DNA of 64,000 bases from Zoogloea sp. 1C4 (GCF_009469605.1 NZ_SSXU01000018.1:17566-81565), one strand, 5' to 3'. Numbered from the stretch's first letter, positions 40,794-51,846 are shown. Made by a program: numbers and translations. The notes: generated from the letters alone by a model not told the origin.

Positions 40794-40825
40794 CCGCCGG
40801 CCGGGTTGCCCTGCCGGCGGTTTTT
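40794..40825 (+). terminator. Rho-independent terminator between nirS and nirM
   Basis: CCGCCGGC pairs with GCCGGCGG (8 bp, perfect) around an 11-nt loop and is followed by TTTTT. It begins 13 bp after the nirS stop and ends 19 bp before the nirM start, so it probably lowers nirM expression relative to nirS. Confidence 0.85.
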
Positions 40826-40844
40826 CGCTCAGAAGGAGGATGCA

Positions 40845-41159
40845 ATGAAATACTCGCTGATTCTCGCCGCCCTGCTCGGCACCCTCGCCAGCGGCAGCGC
40901 GCTGGCCGATCCGGCCGCCGCCGCCCAGAAAGCCGGCTGCATGGCCTGCCATGCCATGGACAAGAAGCTCGTCGGCCCGGCCTTCAAGGACATCGCCGCC
41001 AAGTACAAGGGCCAGGGCGACGCCGTGGCCAAGCTGTCCGACAAGGTCCGCAAGGGCGGCGCCGGCGTGTGGGGCCCGATCCCCATGCCGCCCAACCCCG
41101 CGGAAAAGATCAGCGACGGCGACCTGAAGGACGTCGTGGGCTGGATTCTGAAGGGCTGA
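40845..41159 (+). CDS. nirM: Cytochrome c-551-type electron donor to nitrite reductase
   Basis: The 104-residue monoheme c-type cytochrome has a signal peptide ending at SALAD, heme motif CMACH at residues 32-36, and an axial Met ligand in GPIPMPPNP near residue 81. This is the c-551 class that donates electrons to NirS. AGAAGGAGG precedes the ATG. It directly follows nirS beyond a terminator and ends in its own terminator. Confidence 0.93.
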   Translation: MKYSLILAALLGTLASGSALADPAAAAQKAGCMACHAMDKKLVGPAFKDIAAKYKGQGDAVAKLSDKVRKGGAGVWGPIPMPPNPAEKISDGDLKDVVGWILKG

Positions 41160-41177
41160 CCTGCGCCCTGCAGGACG

Positions 41178-41210
41178 AAAGGCGGAGCCGAGGCTCCGCC
41201 TTTGTCGTTT
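41178..41210 (+). terminator. Rho-independent terminator after nirM
   Basis: AAAGGCGGAGC and GCTCCGCCTTT form an 11-bp perfect stem with a 4-nt loop, followed by TTTGTCGTTTT. It abuts the stop codon of the convergent yigZ-like gene and may work in both directions. Confidence 0.85.
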
Positions 41211-41804
41211 TCAGCCCTCGTCCGCGATCCACCTCAAGCGCCCGTGGGCAGCCTCGCCCAACCGCGCCACCAGCGCATCGGCGGCGCTTTCCGGCAGCTT
41301 GAAGCGGAAGACCACCTCGTCAGCATGGGTCACATCCGCGATCTCGGCACCGGCCAGTTCCAGCTCGCGCCGTAACAGCCCCTCCAGCGCGTAGGGCACG
41401 GCGCAGGCAAGCGTCCGCTGGCGCACGATCGCCACCTTGGTCGCCGTCAGCAGGGCCTGGGCCACCGCGTCGGTGTAGGCCCGCACCAGCCCGCCGGCGC
41501 CCAGCTTCACCCCGCCGTAGTAACGCACCACCGTCGCCAGCACGCCATCCAGATCCTGGTGACGCAGCACGTCGAGCATCGGCCGCCCCGCCGTGCCGCC
41601 CGGCTCGCCGTCATCCACCGCCGCCGACTGACCACCCGCCAGCAGCGCCCAGCACACGTGGGCCGCACCCGGATGCGCAGCGCGCAGCTCGGCCACCCGC
41701 CGCTGGGCCGCGGCCCGGTCGGCCATCGGTTCGACGCAGCCGATGAAGCGGCTTTTCTTGATCAGGATTTCGCTGTGGGCAGGCGCGGCAAGGGTCTGGG
41801 ACAT
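41211..41804 (-). CDS. yigZ: IMPACT/YigZ-family protein
   Basis: The 197-residue protein is read from ATG 41802-41804. It has the UPF0029 signatures KKSRFIGCVEPM, DDGEPGGTAGRPML and VVRYYGGVKLGAGGLVRAY and a smaller C-terminal ferredoxin-like domain. The family includes eukaryotic IMPACT; its bacterial role in translation or stress is not settled. The gene is inverted and splits the nir cluster, which is an oddity of this locus. Confidence 0.9.
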   Translation of the reverse strand: MSQTLAAPAHSEILIKKSRFIGCVEPMADRAAAQRRVAELRAAHPGAAHVCWALLAGGQSAAVDDGEPGGTAGRPMLDVLRHQDLDGVLATVVRYYGGVKLGAGGLVRAYTDAVAQALLTATKVAIVRQRTLACAVPYALEGLLRRELELAGAEIADVTHADEVVFRFKLPESAADALVARLGEAAHGRLRWIADEG

Positions 41805-41874
41805 GGGCCGGAAGGGCGGTGAGACGGGCACCCAAGGATAACGAAATTCGCCCCAGCCACCCGCGCCGGCCCAC

Positions 41875-41888
41875 TTGATGCCCATCAA
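41875..41888. promoter_or_regulatory. Perfect FNR/Dnr box upstream of nirC
   Basis: TTGATGCCCATCAA is an exact match to TTGAT-N4-ATCAA. Its centre is 61 nt before the nirC ATG, so transcription from a class II FNR-type promoter would start near 41923. It lies in the nirC-yigZ divergent gap. Confidence 0.88.
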
Positions 41889-41942
41889 TGACCCTGCTGG
41901 CCGGTCGACCTACTGTGGCGGCGTTACCTGAAGGAGTGTCCG

Positions 41943-42293
41943 ATGGACCGTCCGCTGCTGATCCATGTGGCCGTGCTGCTGGGCCTCACCGCCCTGGCGG
42001 TGAGCACCGCCCAGTCCGCCGAACCGCCCCAGCCCGACCCGGCCCGCCAGCAGGCGCTGGTGCACCTGGTGCGCCAGGACTGCGGCTCTTGCCACGGCAT
42101 GCGCCTCGCTGGCGGCCTCGGCCCGGCCCTCACTCCGGCGCGGCTGGCCGACTGGCCGGACGATTCCCTCGTCGCCACCATCCTCCACGGCCGCCCCGGA
42201 ACCGCCATGCCCGGCTGGCAGCGCTTCGTGACCGAAGCCGAAGCCGGCTGGATTGTCGCCCGCCTCAAGCAAGGCTTCCCGCCCCTGGACTGA
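41943..42293 (+). CDS. nirC: c-type cytochrome NirC (c55X)
   Basis: The 116-residue small cytochrome has a signal peptide (MDRPLLIHVAVLLGLTALAV) and one heme motif CGSCH at residues 47-51, then GLGPALTPARLADWPDD, typical of NirC/c55X. In denitrifiers NirC takes part in electron transfer to NirS during heme d1 maturation or turnover. It is the first gene of nirCF-DL-GH, with its own FNR box. Confidence 0.92.
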   Translation: MDRPLLIHVAVLLGLTALAVSTAQSAEPPQPDPARQQALVHLVRQDCGSCHGMRLAGGLGPALTPARLADWPDDSLVATILHGRPGTAMPGWQRFVTEAEAGWIVARLKQGFPPLD

Positions 42294-42295
42294 TC

Positions 42296-43480
42296 ATGCG
42301 CGCCCTCAAGCAACTCACCGCCGCCCTCCTCGCCAGCCTGGCCCTTGCCGGCTGCAGCAACCTGCCCGCCGACGCCGTGCGCGGCACCGGCGACCTGGGC
42401 GTCGTCATCGAACGCGCCGCCGGCCGCGTGAAGGTGGTCGAGCACAGCCACGACAGCATCCTCGGCACCGTCGACGGCCTCGGCGACCTCTCCCACGCCC
42501 ACGTGGCCTTCTCGCGCGACGCCCGCTACGCCTACGTGTTCGGCCGCGACGGCGGGCTCACCAAGGTCGATCTGCTCGCCCGGCGCATCGACCGGCGGGT
42601 GATCCAGGCCGGCAATTCCATCGGCGGCTCGGTGTCCCAGGATGGCCGGCTGGTGGTCGCCCAGAACTACGAGCCCGGCGGCATCAAGGCCTTCGACGCC
42701 GACACCCTCGAGCTCGTCGCCGACGTGCCCGCCGAATACGCCCCGGGCAAGTTCTCCCGCGTGGTGGGCCTGGCCGACATCTCCGGCCAGCGCTTCGTGT
42801 ATGCGCTGTTCGACGCCGACGAGATCCGCGTCACCGATTTCTCCGACCCGAAGCATCCGGTCACCACCCGCTACCCCGCCGGCCGCCAGCCCTACGACGG
42901 CCTGGTGACGCCCGACGGGCGCTACTTCCTGGCCGGGCTGTTCGGCGAGGACGGCATCTCGCTCCTCGACCTGTGGAAGCCCGAGGCCGGCGCGAAGAAG
43001 ATCCTCGCCGGCTACGGCCGCGGCGAAGAAAAACTGCCGGTCTTCAAGATGCCCCACCTGCGCGGCTGGTCCCTGGCCGCCGGGCAGGCCTGGCTGCCCG
43101 CCATCGGCCGCCACGAGGTGCTCGTCGCCGACGCCGCCAGCTGGAAGGAGACCGGCCGCGTGGCCGTGAAAGGCCAGCCGGTGTTCGTGATGGCCCGGCC
43201 CGACGGGCGCCAGGTGTGGGTCAACTTCGCCTTCCCCGACAACGAGTGGGTGCAGGTGATCGACACCGTCGAGAAGCGCGTGATCCACACCTTCAGCCCC
43301 GGCAAGGCCGTGCTGCACATGGAATTCACCCCCCGCGGCGGCGAGGTGTGGCTGTCCGCCCGGGACAGCAACCGGGTGACGGTGATGGATACCGCCAGTT
43401 TCGCGGTCCGCCGCGAGCTTGCTGCCGACGCGCCCTCCGGCATCTTCTTCACCTCCCGCGCCCAGCGGATCGGATTCTGA
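42296..43480 (+). CDS. nirF: Heme d1 biosynthesis lipoprotein NirF
   Basis: The 394-residue protein has a lipoprotein signal ending in LALAGC, so it is anchored on the periplasmic side. The rest is a cd1-like propeller without a c-heme, with QNYEPGGIKAFDADTLEL, PVTTRYPAGRQPYDGLV and EVWLSARDSNRVTVMD. NirF acts in a late step of heme d1 synthesis and binds dihydro-heme d1; its exact reaction is still debated. It starts 2 bp after the nirC stop. Confidence 0.94.
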   Translation: MRALKQLTAALLASLALAGCSNLPADAVRGTGDLGVVIERAAGRVKVVEHSHDSILGTVDGLGDLSHAHVAFSRDARYAYVFGRDGGLTKVDLLARRIDRRVIQAGNSIGGSVSQDGRLVVAQNYEPGGIKAFDADTLELVADVPAEYAPGKFSRVVGLADISGQRFVYALFDADEIRVTDFSDPKHPVTTRYPAGRQPYDGLVTPDGRYFLAGLFGEDGISLLDLWKPEAGAKKILAGYGRGEEKLPVFKMPHLRGWSLAAGQAWLPAIGRHEVLVADAASWKETGRVAVKGQPVFVMARPDGRQVWVNFAFPDNEWVQVIDTVEKRVIHTFSPGKAVLHMEFTPRGGEVWLSARDSNRVTVMDTASFAVRRELAADAPSGIFFTSRAQRIGF

Positions 43481-43481
43481 G

Positions 43482-44507
43482 ATGAACGCCACCGACCTCG
43501 AATTCCGCCTCCTCAACGATTTCCAGCGCGGCTTTCCGCTGGTGGCCGAGCCCTGGTCCGCCATTGGCGCCCAGCTTGGCTGTGCGGCATCCGACGTGCT
43601 CGCCCAGCTCGCCGCCCTGCGCAACGACGGCAAGATCAGCCGCGTCGGCCCGGTCTTCGCCCCCAACCGCATCGGCGCCAGCACCCTCGCCGCGATGGCC
43701 GTGCCGACGACCGACCTGCCCCGGGTGGCGGCCATCGTCAGCGCCTTCGCCGGCGTCAATCACAACTACCGGCGCGAGCACCGCTACAACCTGTGGTTCG
43801 TCGCCAACGCCGGCAGCGAAGCCGAGCTCGCCGACCTCCTGGGCACCATGGGCGCCGCCACCGGCTGCCCACCCATCAGCCTGCCGCTGGTCGAGGAATA
43901 CCACATCGACCTGGGCTTCGACCTCGTCAGCGGCCGGCGTACCCGCCACGCCGTGGGCCTGTCCGCCGGGCGACGCGAACTCGGCGCTACCGAATGGCGC
44001 CTGATCCACGCCCTCCACGACGGCCTGCAGTGGCAGCCGCGCCCCTTCCGCGCGGTGGCCGACGCTGCCGGGATGAGCGAAGCCCGCGTGCTCGACACCC
44101 TCTCCGGCTGGCTCGGCGAAGGCCTGCTGCGGCGCTTCGGCGTGGTGGTGCGGCACCGTGAGCTCGGCTACCGGGCCAACGCCATGTGTGTGTGGGCCGC
44201 GCCGGAAACCGACGTGAGCCGCCTGGGCCACCTGCTTGCCGGGCAGGACGGCGTGAGCCTGTGCTACCGTCGCAAGAGCCCCGGGCCCGAATGGCCCTAC
44301 ACCCTGTTCTGCATGATCCACGGACACAGCCGCGACGCAGTGGAAGCCCGCCGCGACGAGATCGCCGAGAGCGTCGGCCTCGCCGGCCTGCCCGCCGCGG
44401 TGCTCTTCTCCACCGACTGCTACAAGCAGTGCGGCGCCCGCTACCACCGCCCCGACGCCGCCAGCCCGCGCCACCTCAGCCAGCCCCTTCCGGGCCTCGC
44501 CGCATGA
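43482..44507 (+). CDS. nirDL: Fused siroheme decarboxylase subunits NirD and NirL
   Basis: The 341-residue protein contains two AsnC/Lrp-like siroheme decarboxylase modules in a row: the first (LLNDFQRGFPLVAEPW, NHNYRREHRYNLWFV) is NirD-like and the second (LIHALHDGLQWQPRPF, GVVVRHRELGYRANAM) is NirL-like. The module converts siroheme to 12,18-didecarboxysiroheme. It starts one base after the nirF stop. NirD-NirL fusion occurs in some denitrifiers. Confidence 0.93.
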   Translation: MNATDLEFRLLNDFQRGFPLVAEPWSAIGAQLGCAASDVLAQLAALRNDGKISRVGPVFAPNRIGASTLAAMAVPTTDLPRVAAIVSAFAGVNHNYRREHRYNLWFVANAGSEAELADLLGTMGAATGCPPISLPLVEEYHIDLGFDLVSGRRTRHAVGLSAGRRELGATEWRLIHALHDGLQWQPRPFRAVADAAGMSEARVLDTLSGWLGEGLLRRFGVVVRHRELGYRANAMCVWAAPETDVSRLGHLLAGQDGVSLCYRRKSPGPEWPYTLFCMIHGHSRDAVEARRDEIAESVGLAGLPAAVLFSTDCYKQCGARYHRPDAASPRHLSQPLPGLAA

Positions 44508-44980
44508 GCACGCCTGCCCGCCCCGCCCCCGCGGCTCTCGACGAGCTCGACCGGCGCATCATCAACGCCCTGCAGGGCGGCTTTCCGATCTCCGACGAGC
44601 CCTACCGGGAGGTGGCCGAATCCCTCGGTACCACCGAGGCCGAGCTCCTCGCCCGGCTCGAACGCCTGCTCGCCGACAAGGTGCTGACCCGCTTCGGCCC
44701 GATGTTCCAGATCGAACGCCTGGGCGGCCGCTTCGTGCTCGCCGCCCAGGCCGTGCCCGAGGACCGCTTCGCCGAGGTCACCGAGTTGGTCAACGCCCTG
44801 CCCGAGGTCGCCCACAACTACCGCCGCGAGCACCGCCTCAACATGTGGTTCGTGCTCGCCACAGAAACCCCCGACGGCATCGCCGACGCCACCCGGCGCA
44901 TCGAGGCCGCCACCGGGCTGCCGGTCTTCGCCTTTCCCAAGCTGCGCGAATTCTTCGTGGACATGAGGCTCAAGGCATGA
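44504..44980 (+). CDS. nirG: Siroheme decarboxylase subunit NirG
   Basis: The 158-residue protein has the AsnC-like fold with IINALQGGFPISDEPYREV and the conserved VAHNYRREHRLNMWFVLA active-site stretch. It couples by 4-nt overlap to nirDL and nirH and forms a complex with NirH in siroheme decarboxylation. The assignment G versus D rests on position and length. Confidence 0.9.
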   Translation: MSTPARPAPAALDELDRRIINALQGGFPISDEPYREVAESLGTTEAELLARLERLLADKVLTRFGPMFQIERLGGRFVLAAQAVPEDRFAEVTELVNALPEVAHNYRREHRLNMWFVLATETPDGIADATRRIEAATGLPVFAFPKLREFFVDMRLKA

Positions 44981-45471
44981 CTTCCCCCCTTCCGCCCGAC
45001 GACCTGGACCGTCGCCTCGTCATCGCCACCCAGGCCGGCCTGCCGCTGGTGCCGCGGCCCTACGACCTGCTCGCCGAACAGCTCGGCGTGAGCCCCGACG
45101 AGGTGAAACGTCGCCTCGCCGCAATGCTCGACGCTGGCCGCATCCGACGCATCGGCGCGGTGCCCAACCACTACGCCATCGGCTACACCGCCAACGGCAT
45201 GTCGGTGTGGGATGTGGACGACGCGCGCATCGCCGAGCTCGGCGAAACCATCGGCCGGCTGGATTTCGTCACCCACTGCTACGAACGCCCCCGCGCCCTG
45301 CCCGACTGGCCCTACAACCTTTTCGCGATGGTGCACGGCCACGACCGCGCCACCGTGCTCGCCCACATCGACGAGATCGCCGCCCTCCTCGGCCCGGCCT
45401 GCCGCAGCCATGACGTGCTGTTCTCCAGCGCCATCCTCAAGAAGGCCGGCCTGCGCATCGGCGAAAGTTGA
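44977..45471 (+). CDS. nirH: Siroheme decarboxylase subunit NirH
   Basis: The 164-residue protein shows LVIATQAGLPLVPRPYDLL and IRRIGAVPNHYAIGYTANGM, with THCYERPRALPDWPYNLF as the substrate-binding segment typical of NirH/NirL. It is the last heme d1 gene here; no nirJ or nirN follows. It is coupled to nirG by 4 nt. Confidence 0.9.
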   Translation: MTSPLPPDDLDRRLVIATQAGLPLVPRPYDLLAEQLGVSPDEVKRRLAAMLDAGRIRRIGAVPNHYAIGYTANGMSVWDVDDARIAELGETIGRLDFVTHCYERPRALPDWPYNLFAMVHGHDRATVLAHIDEIAALLGPACRSHDVLFSSAILKKAGLRIGES

Positions 45472-45531
45472 CCTGGACCAAACAACCCGCATTCAGCCCT
45501 GGCGCGCTCCCTGGCGGCTGATACATTCAAA

Positions 45532-45584
45532 TTGGCTGGCCCGGACACCGGCCGGACCGGTGGTTTCCGGTGCAGACCAGCCAA
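45532..45584. promoter_or_regulatory. Nested hairpin in the leader of the downstream lipoprotein gene
   Basis: Three nested stems: outer TTGGCTGG/CCAGCCAA (8 bp), middle CCGGA/TCCGG, inner CACCGG/CCGGTG with a 5-nt loop. It ends 27 nt before the ATG at 45612 and lies 60 nt after nirH. It may attenuate read-through or shape the leader; there is no T tract for an ordinary terminator. Confidence 0.55.
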
Positions 45585-45611
45585 CTACGAGAACAAGTCA
45601 GGGAGCGCAAG

Positions 45612-46328
45612 ATGAACGTCCGCTTATGCCATGCGGCGATTGCGGTCGCCATCCTCACCGGTTGTGCGACTGCTCCGCAGAATCCCATCGCCCTTTCCGA
45701 AACCGCCGCCAGCGCTCAGGGTGGTCGCATCGGTGTCGCCATCGCACCGCTGCCCGCGCCGGATACCTATTTCCCCGGCGCCGACTGCCTGCTGTGCTAC
45801 GCCACCGCCGCCGCCACCAACTCGGCCCTCACCACCCAGACCAAGACCCTCTCGGCCAGCGACGCCCTGCCCCTGCGCGAGGAGATCGCCGCCCTCCTGA
45901 AAAAGCGCGGCGCCGACGTGAAGGTGATCGACGGTGAAGTGAAGATCGACGCCCTGCCGGACTTCGCCAGCCAGGCGCCGAACGTCGCCCCGAAGGACTA
46001 CCGCGGCCTCGGCCAGCAGCACCAGATCGATCACCTCGTGATGATCCGCGTCACCACGGTCGGCTTCACCCGCAACTACGCCAGCTACGTCCCGACCAGC
46101 GATCCGAAAGCCACCTTCAACGGCGCGGGCTACATGATCGACATGAAGACCAACGCCTACGAGTGGTATCTGCCCGTGGCCGTCATCAAGAGCGCCGACA
46201 AGGTGTGGGACGAACCGCCGGCCTACCCCGGCCTCACCAACGCCTTTTACCAGGCCATCGAAATCGGGCGCGACCAGTTTCTGAAACCCTTTGCCAGCAA
46301 CGGGGCCACCGCGAGCACCTCAAAATGA
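45612..46328 (+). CDS. Lipoprotein of unknown function
   Basis: The 238-residue protein has a lipoprotein signal ending in LTGCATAP, with GGGAG ahead of the ATG at 45612. The mature part contains RIGVAIAPLPAPDTYFPGAD and DCLLCYATAAAT, with two Cys, and a region that looks like a nucleation/TolB-like alpha-beta domain (REEIAALLKKRGADVKVIDG). I do not recognise the family. It is translationally coupled to the next gene and is probably transcribed independently of nir. Confidence 0.6.
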   Translation: MNVRLCHAAIAVAILTGCATAPQNPIALSETAASAQGGRIGVAIAPLPAPDTYFPGADCLLCYATAAATNSALTTQTKTLSASDALPLREEIAALLKKRGADVKVIDGEVKIDALPDFASQAPNVAPKDYRGLGQQHQIDHLVMIRVTTVGFTRNYASYVPTSDPKATFNGAGYMIDMKTNAYEWYLPVAVIKSADKVWDEPPAYPGLTNAFYQAIEIGRDQFLKPFASNGATASTSK

Positions 46329-47164
46329 CCCGGCGCCCATCCTGGCGAAGACGCTGGCTGGCCGCATTGACGCTGATGACGCTCGCCGGCAGCAGCCTCG
46401 CCGACGAGCCGCTGCCCCGCTGGTCGCTGCAACTGCCGGCCGACGCGCCCGTGCAGTTCATCGGTGTCGCCAGCCTCGACGAAGACGGCATGGCAGGCAC
46501 GCCGATGATGTATCCCGCCCCGAACGCTGGCGGGCTCGTGGTCGCCATCCTCACCCACAGCCTGCTCGTCGATTCGGCCCGCAGGGCCCAGCGGGAGAAG
46601 CTGCTCGCCGCCGCCAACGCGGTGGTGGCGCCATACCGCGGCGTGCTCGACGGCTTCGGCCACCCGGAGCTGCGCCAGCGGGTGCACCGTCGAGCAAGTC
46701 CGATGGCCGCCGACGAGGGTGAACTGGTTGTCGAGAGCGCGCCGATGTTCGCCCTCACCCAGGACGAGAAGGCCATCGTGCTCGACAACCTCATCACCTT
46801 CCGGGGCACCCCCGCCGGGCCGCAGGGCGTCTATCAGGGCATCGTGCGGGTGGTCTCCGACCCGGCAAAGGGCACCGAGCCCCGCAGCGACTGGCTTGCC
46901 GGTGGCGGCGAGCGGCTGAAGGACGAATGCGCCCGGCTGGTGGCCGAATCCATCGAGATGGCGCTGCTCGACGCCAGGCCCGCCGGGGTGGTGGCGCCGG
47001 CCCCACCCGCTCAGCGCACCGTGCGCTACGACGAAGGCGGCACTGAGCGGATGGAGCGCGCGGTGATCGTTCGCCAGCACTGCGGCCGGCTGATCATCCG
47101 CAACCTGCGCGGGCACCTCATGTCGGTGCCCACCAAAAGCGCCACGGCCAACTGCCCGCCCTGA
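46325..47164 (+). CDS. Exported protein of unknown function
   Basis: The 279-residue product overlaps the lipoprotein gene by 4 nt. An Arg-rich n-region (MTRRPSWRRRWLAALTLMTL) and a hydrophobic core ending SSLAD form a signal peptide. The mature part lacks known motifs; it contains FIGVASLDEDGMAGTPMMYP and ends with two Cys (HCGRLIIRN, TANCPP) that might form a disulfide. It probably works with the lipoprotein before it, given the coupling. Confidence 0.55.
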   Translation: MTRRPSWRRRWLAALTLMTLAGSSLADEPLPRWSLQLPADAPVQFIGVASLDEDGMAGTPMMYPAPNAGGLVVAILTHSLLVDSARRAQREKLLAAANAVVAPYRGVLDGFGHPELRQRVHRRASPMAADEGELVVESAPMFALTQDEKAIVLDNLITFRGTPAGPQGVYQGIVRVVSDPAKGTEPRSDWLAGGGERLKDECARLVAESIEMALLDARPAGVVAPAPPAQRTVRYDEGGTERMERAVIVRQHCGRLIIRNLRGHLMSVPTKSATANCPP

Positions 47165-47317
47165 CGACAGCGACACCCGGATGACTTGAGCAGACATCAG
47201 ACTTCAGGGACAGCCCGTCTTGCCGTAATTCCTGACTGGTGCGCAGGGGCAAGAAAGACGTCCGCCTCTTGCGTGCCTTCAGTTCAACGCACCCCCGCTT
47301 TCACCTGACTGCGCACC

Positions 47318-48029
47318 ATGCCCATCCGTTTCGTCCTCGGCGCCTTTGTCGCCACTTGTCTGAGCCTGCTGGCGGGCCTCGCTGCGGCAGAAGGCAGCGC
47401 CCTCACCATCAGCACCAACAACCCCCCCCCTCGACCGCCAGGCGCTGGAGCACATCGCCCGCGAGGGCTTCCACCGCATCGGCGTCGATATCAAGGTGGT
47501 GAGCCTGCCCTCCGAACGCTCCCTCGTCGCCGCCAACCTGGGTGAGGTGGACGGCGAAGGGCTTCGCGTCGCCGGCCTGAGCGCCCAGTATCCCAACCTG
47601 GTGCAGGTGCCCGAACGCTTCGTGCGGATCAGCTTCGTCGCCTTCGCCAAGGACGCCACGATCCCCCTCGACAACGGTTGGGACAGCCTCAAGCCCTACC
47701 GGGTGGCCTTCATCAACGGCTGGAAGATGTTCGAGGCCAACGCCAGCGGCGCCCGGGTGGTGCACAAGGTGGACAAGCCCGACCAGATGTTCCGGATGCT
47801 CGACGACGGCCGCGTCGATCTGGTGCTGTACACCCGCGCCGACGGCACGCAGCTGGCCCGCAGCCTGGGCCTCACCAGCATCGCGCCCCTGTCGCCGCCC
47901 CTCAGGGACGTGGACATGTACCTCTACCTCCACAAGAAGCACCAGGCCCTGGTGCCGCGCCTCGGCCAGGCACTGCGCGACCTCAAGGCCGACGGCACCT
48001 ACAACCGCATCCTGTCGGGCATCTACTAG
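47318..48029 (+). pseudogene. Periplasmic solute-binding-type protein, interrupted by a frameshift at a C9 tract
   Basis: The first frame gives a signal peptide (MPIRFVLGAFVATCLSLLAG) and GSALTISTNNPP; the second frame, from about 47432, gives the rest of a SBP_bac_3-like domain (EHIAREGFHRIGVDIKVV, VDLVLYTRADGTQLARSLG). The frames join only if the run of nine C at 47422-47430 had ten or seven C. The product is therefore either a pseudogene, a slipped-strand phase-variable gene, or a sequencing error. Its neighbour is a sensor kinase, so it may have been a periplasmic ligand receptor. Total ~237 residues if repaired. Confidence 0.65.
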
Positions 48030-48038
48030 GACCGGGGC

Positions 48039-50297
<2,259 letters not shown>

Positions 50298-50301
<4 letters not shown>

Positions 50302-51164
50302 CCTTCCAGCCGCTTCACCAGCGTGAATACCGCCTGATGGGTGGGCGCCGGCAGGCCGTGGCGCACCGCCAGCGCCAGCAGCACGCCGGTGATCGCGTCG
50401 ATCTCGGTCTTCCGGCCGGCCAGCACGTCCTGAAGCATGCTCGCCCGGTTGGCGCCGGTGGCGGTGGCGACGGCCTCGACCCGCGCCCGGGCGGCGGCCT
50501 CGTCGAGCAGCAGCCCTTCGGCCCTCAGCACCGGCCAGGCCTCGGCCACCAGCGCGTCCAGCAGCGCCCGGTGGGGCGGCGCCAGCAGCTCGCCGTTGCG
50601 CACCCGGAAGATCGCCGCCAGCGGGTTGATCGCCACGTTGACCAGCAGCTTGGCGAGGCGCGCGGCGGCGATGTCGGGCTCGACCCGGGCGCGCAGCCCG
50701 GCCGCGACAAGCAGCTCGGCCACCGGCTCGAAGCCCGGCGGCAGCAGGGTGTCGCCGGCGCCGGAAGGCTGCACCGCGCTGCCATCCCGAAACGCCCCTT
50801 CGGTTGTGATGCCCTGCCCCGCCAGCACGCCGGCGCAGGCTTCGCGCAGCACCTCGTCCACCAGCCCGTTCTGCAGGGACACCACGCCCCGGGGCGCCAT
50901 CGCCCGGGCGGCGAGCGCCGCGTCGCGGGTGTCGCCGGTCTTCACCAGCACGATCAGCCAGTCGGCGCCGGGCGCATCGTCGGGGCCGAAGGCTTCGGGG
51001 ACGAACCTCTCGCCGCCCACCGTCACGCCTTTCCGCAGATCCGCCGCCCGTTCGCCGCTGCGGGCGATCACCGCCACCCGGCCGACCTTCGCCAGCCGGG
51101 CCGCAAAGTGCAGCCCCAGCGCCCCGGCGCCGACGATCGCCAGCGGATAGCGCCCGGCCGTCAC
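50298..51164 (-). CDS. 2-Dehydropantoate 2-reductase-family protein
   Basis: The 288-residue protein starts at GTG (51162-51164), overlapping the protease stop in GTGA. The nucleotide-binding motif [17 protein letters not shown], then [13 protein letters not shown] and [15 protein letters not shown], with the catalytic Lys in KLLVN, define the PanE/ApbA family. The enzyme likely reduces ketopantoate to pantoate with NADPH, but PanE paralogues with other substrates are common, so no symbol is given. It is convergent with the kinase and overlaps its end by 4 nt. Confidence 0.85.
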
Positions 51165-51826
51165 CGCGCCGCCCCCGGGCTGATGCTGAGGGTGCCGCCC
51201 TGCTGCACCAGGCTGAAGTGGCGCAGCACGTTCATCCCCAAGAGCGCGTGGTCGCCCAGCGCGGGCATCACCGCCACCTGGGCGTTGCGCACCTCGAAGC
51301 CGCCGAAGCGGATCGACGGCACCCGGGCCACGCAGCCCTCGGTGGTGCCGCTGGCGGTGTGGAAGGTCTCGCGGCGGCAGCAGCCGGGCTCGTCGGCGCG
51401 GCTGGTGTCGAAACCCACCGCCGGACATTCGCGGATGCCCAGCTCGGCCCCCAGCCGGGCGGGGATCGAGGTGAGGCTGGCGCCCGTATCGACGATGAAG
51501 CTCACCGGCCGCGACGCCACCTCGCCGGGCACCCGGTAGCCGCCGCCGCTGCCCCGGCGCAGCTCCAGGCGATCGCCGGGGAGCACGCGCACGCCCGTGT
51601 CGCCGCGCTGGTGGTCGAGCCACAGGCTGGCGCCGAAGGCGGCGAGGGCCAGCAGCGCCGTCCAGAACAGCGCCGGGCCCAGCCAGCCGGACGGGCCGCC
51701 GCCGGAAGGCTGGCGCGGCGCCTCGCCGGTATTCAGGCGCGCCCGTACGGCTGCCACGCGGGCGTCCTTCTCGGCGTTGCTGCGGCGGAAGCGTGCCGCC
51801 TGGGCATCGCGGTCATCGTCGGTCAT
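51161..51826 (-). CDS. Membrane-anchored retropepsin-like aspartic protease
   Basis: The 221-residue protein has one N-terminal transmembrane helix (LGPALFWTALLALAAFGASL) after a charged cytoplasmic stretch. The catalytic motif FIVDTGASLTSIPARL is that of the TIGR02281/clan AA aspartic proteases, and the hydrophobic-hydrophobic-Gly flap-partner is in HALLGMNVLRHFSL. Four Cys in the middle (RECPAVGF, GCCRRE, EGCVA) may make disulfides. It is coupled to the PanE-type gene. Substrate is unknown. Confidence 0.85.
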   Translation of the reverse strand: MTDDDRDAQAARFRRSNAEKDARVAAVRARLNTGEAPRQPSGGGPSGWLGPALFWTALLALAAFGASLWLDHQRGDTGVRVLPGDRLELRRGSGGGYRVPGEVASRPVSFIVDTGASLTSIPARLGAELGIRECPAVGFDTSRADEPGCCRRETFHTASGTTEGCVARVPSIRFGGFEVRNAQVAVMPALGDHALLGMNVLRHFSLVQQGGTLSISPGAAR

Positions 51827-51846
51827 GGGGGTCTCCGAAGATTCGT

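Noticed and set aside
47170..47195. FNR box before the solute-binding-protein gene
   Set aside because: TTGAG and ATCAG half-sites are five bases apart, not four, and both deviate from consensus.
47496..48029. Independent short gene starting at GTG 47496
   Set aside because: It begins in the middle of a solute-binding fold and has no ribosome-binding site; it is the 3' part of the frameshifted gene.
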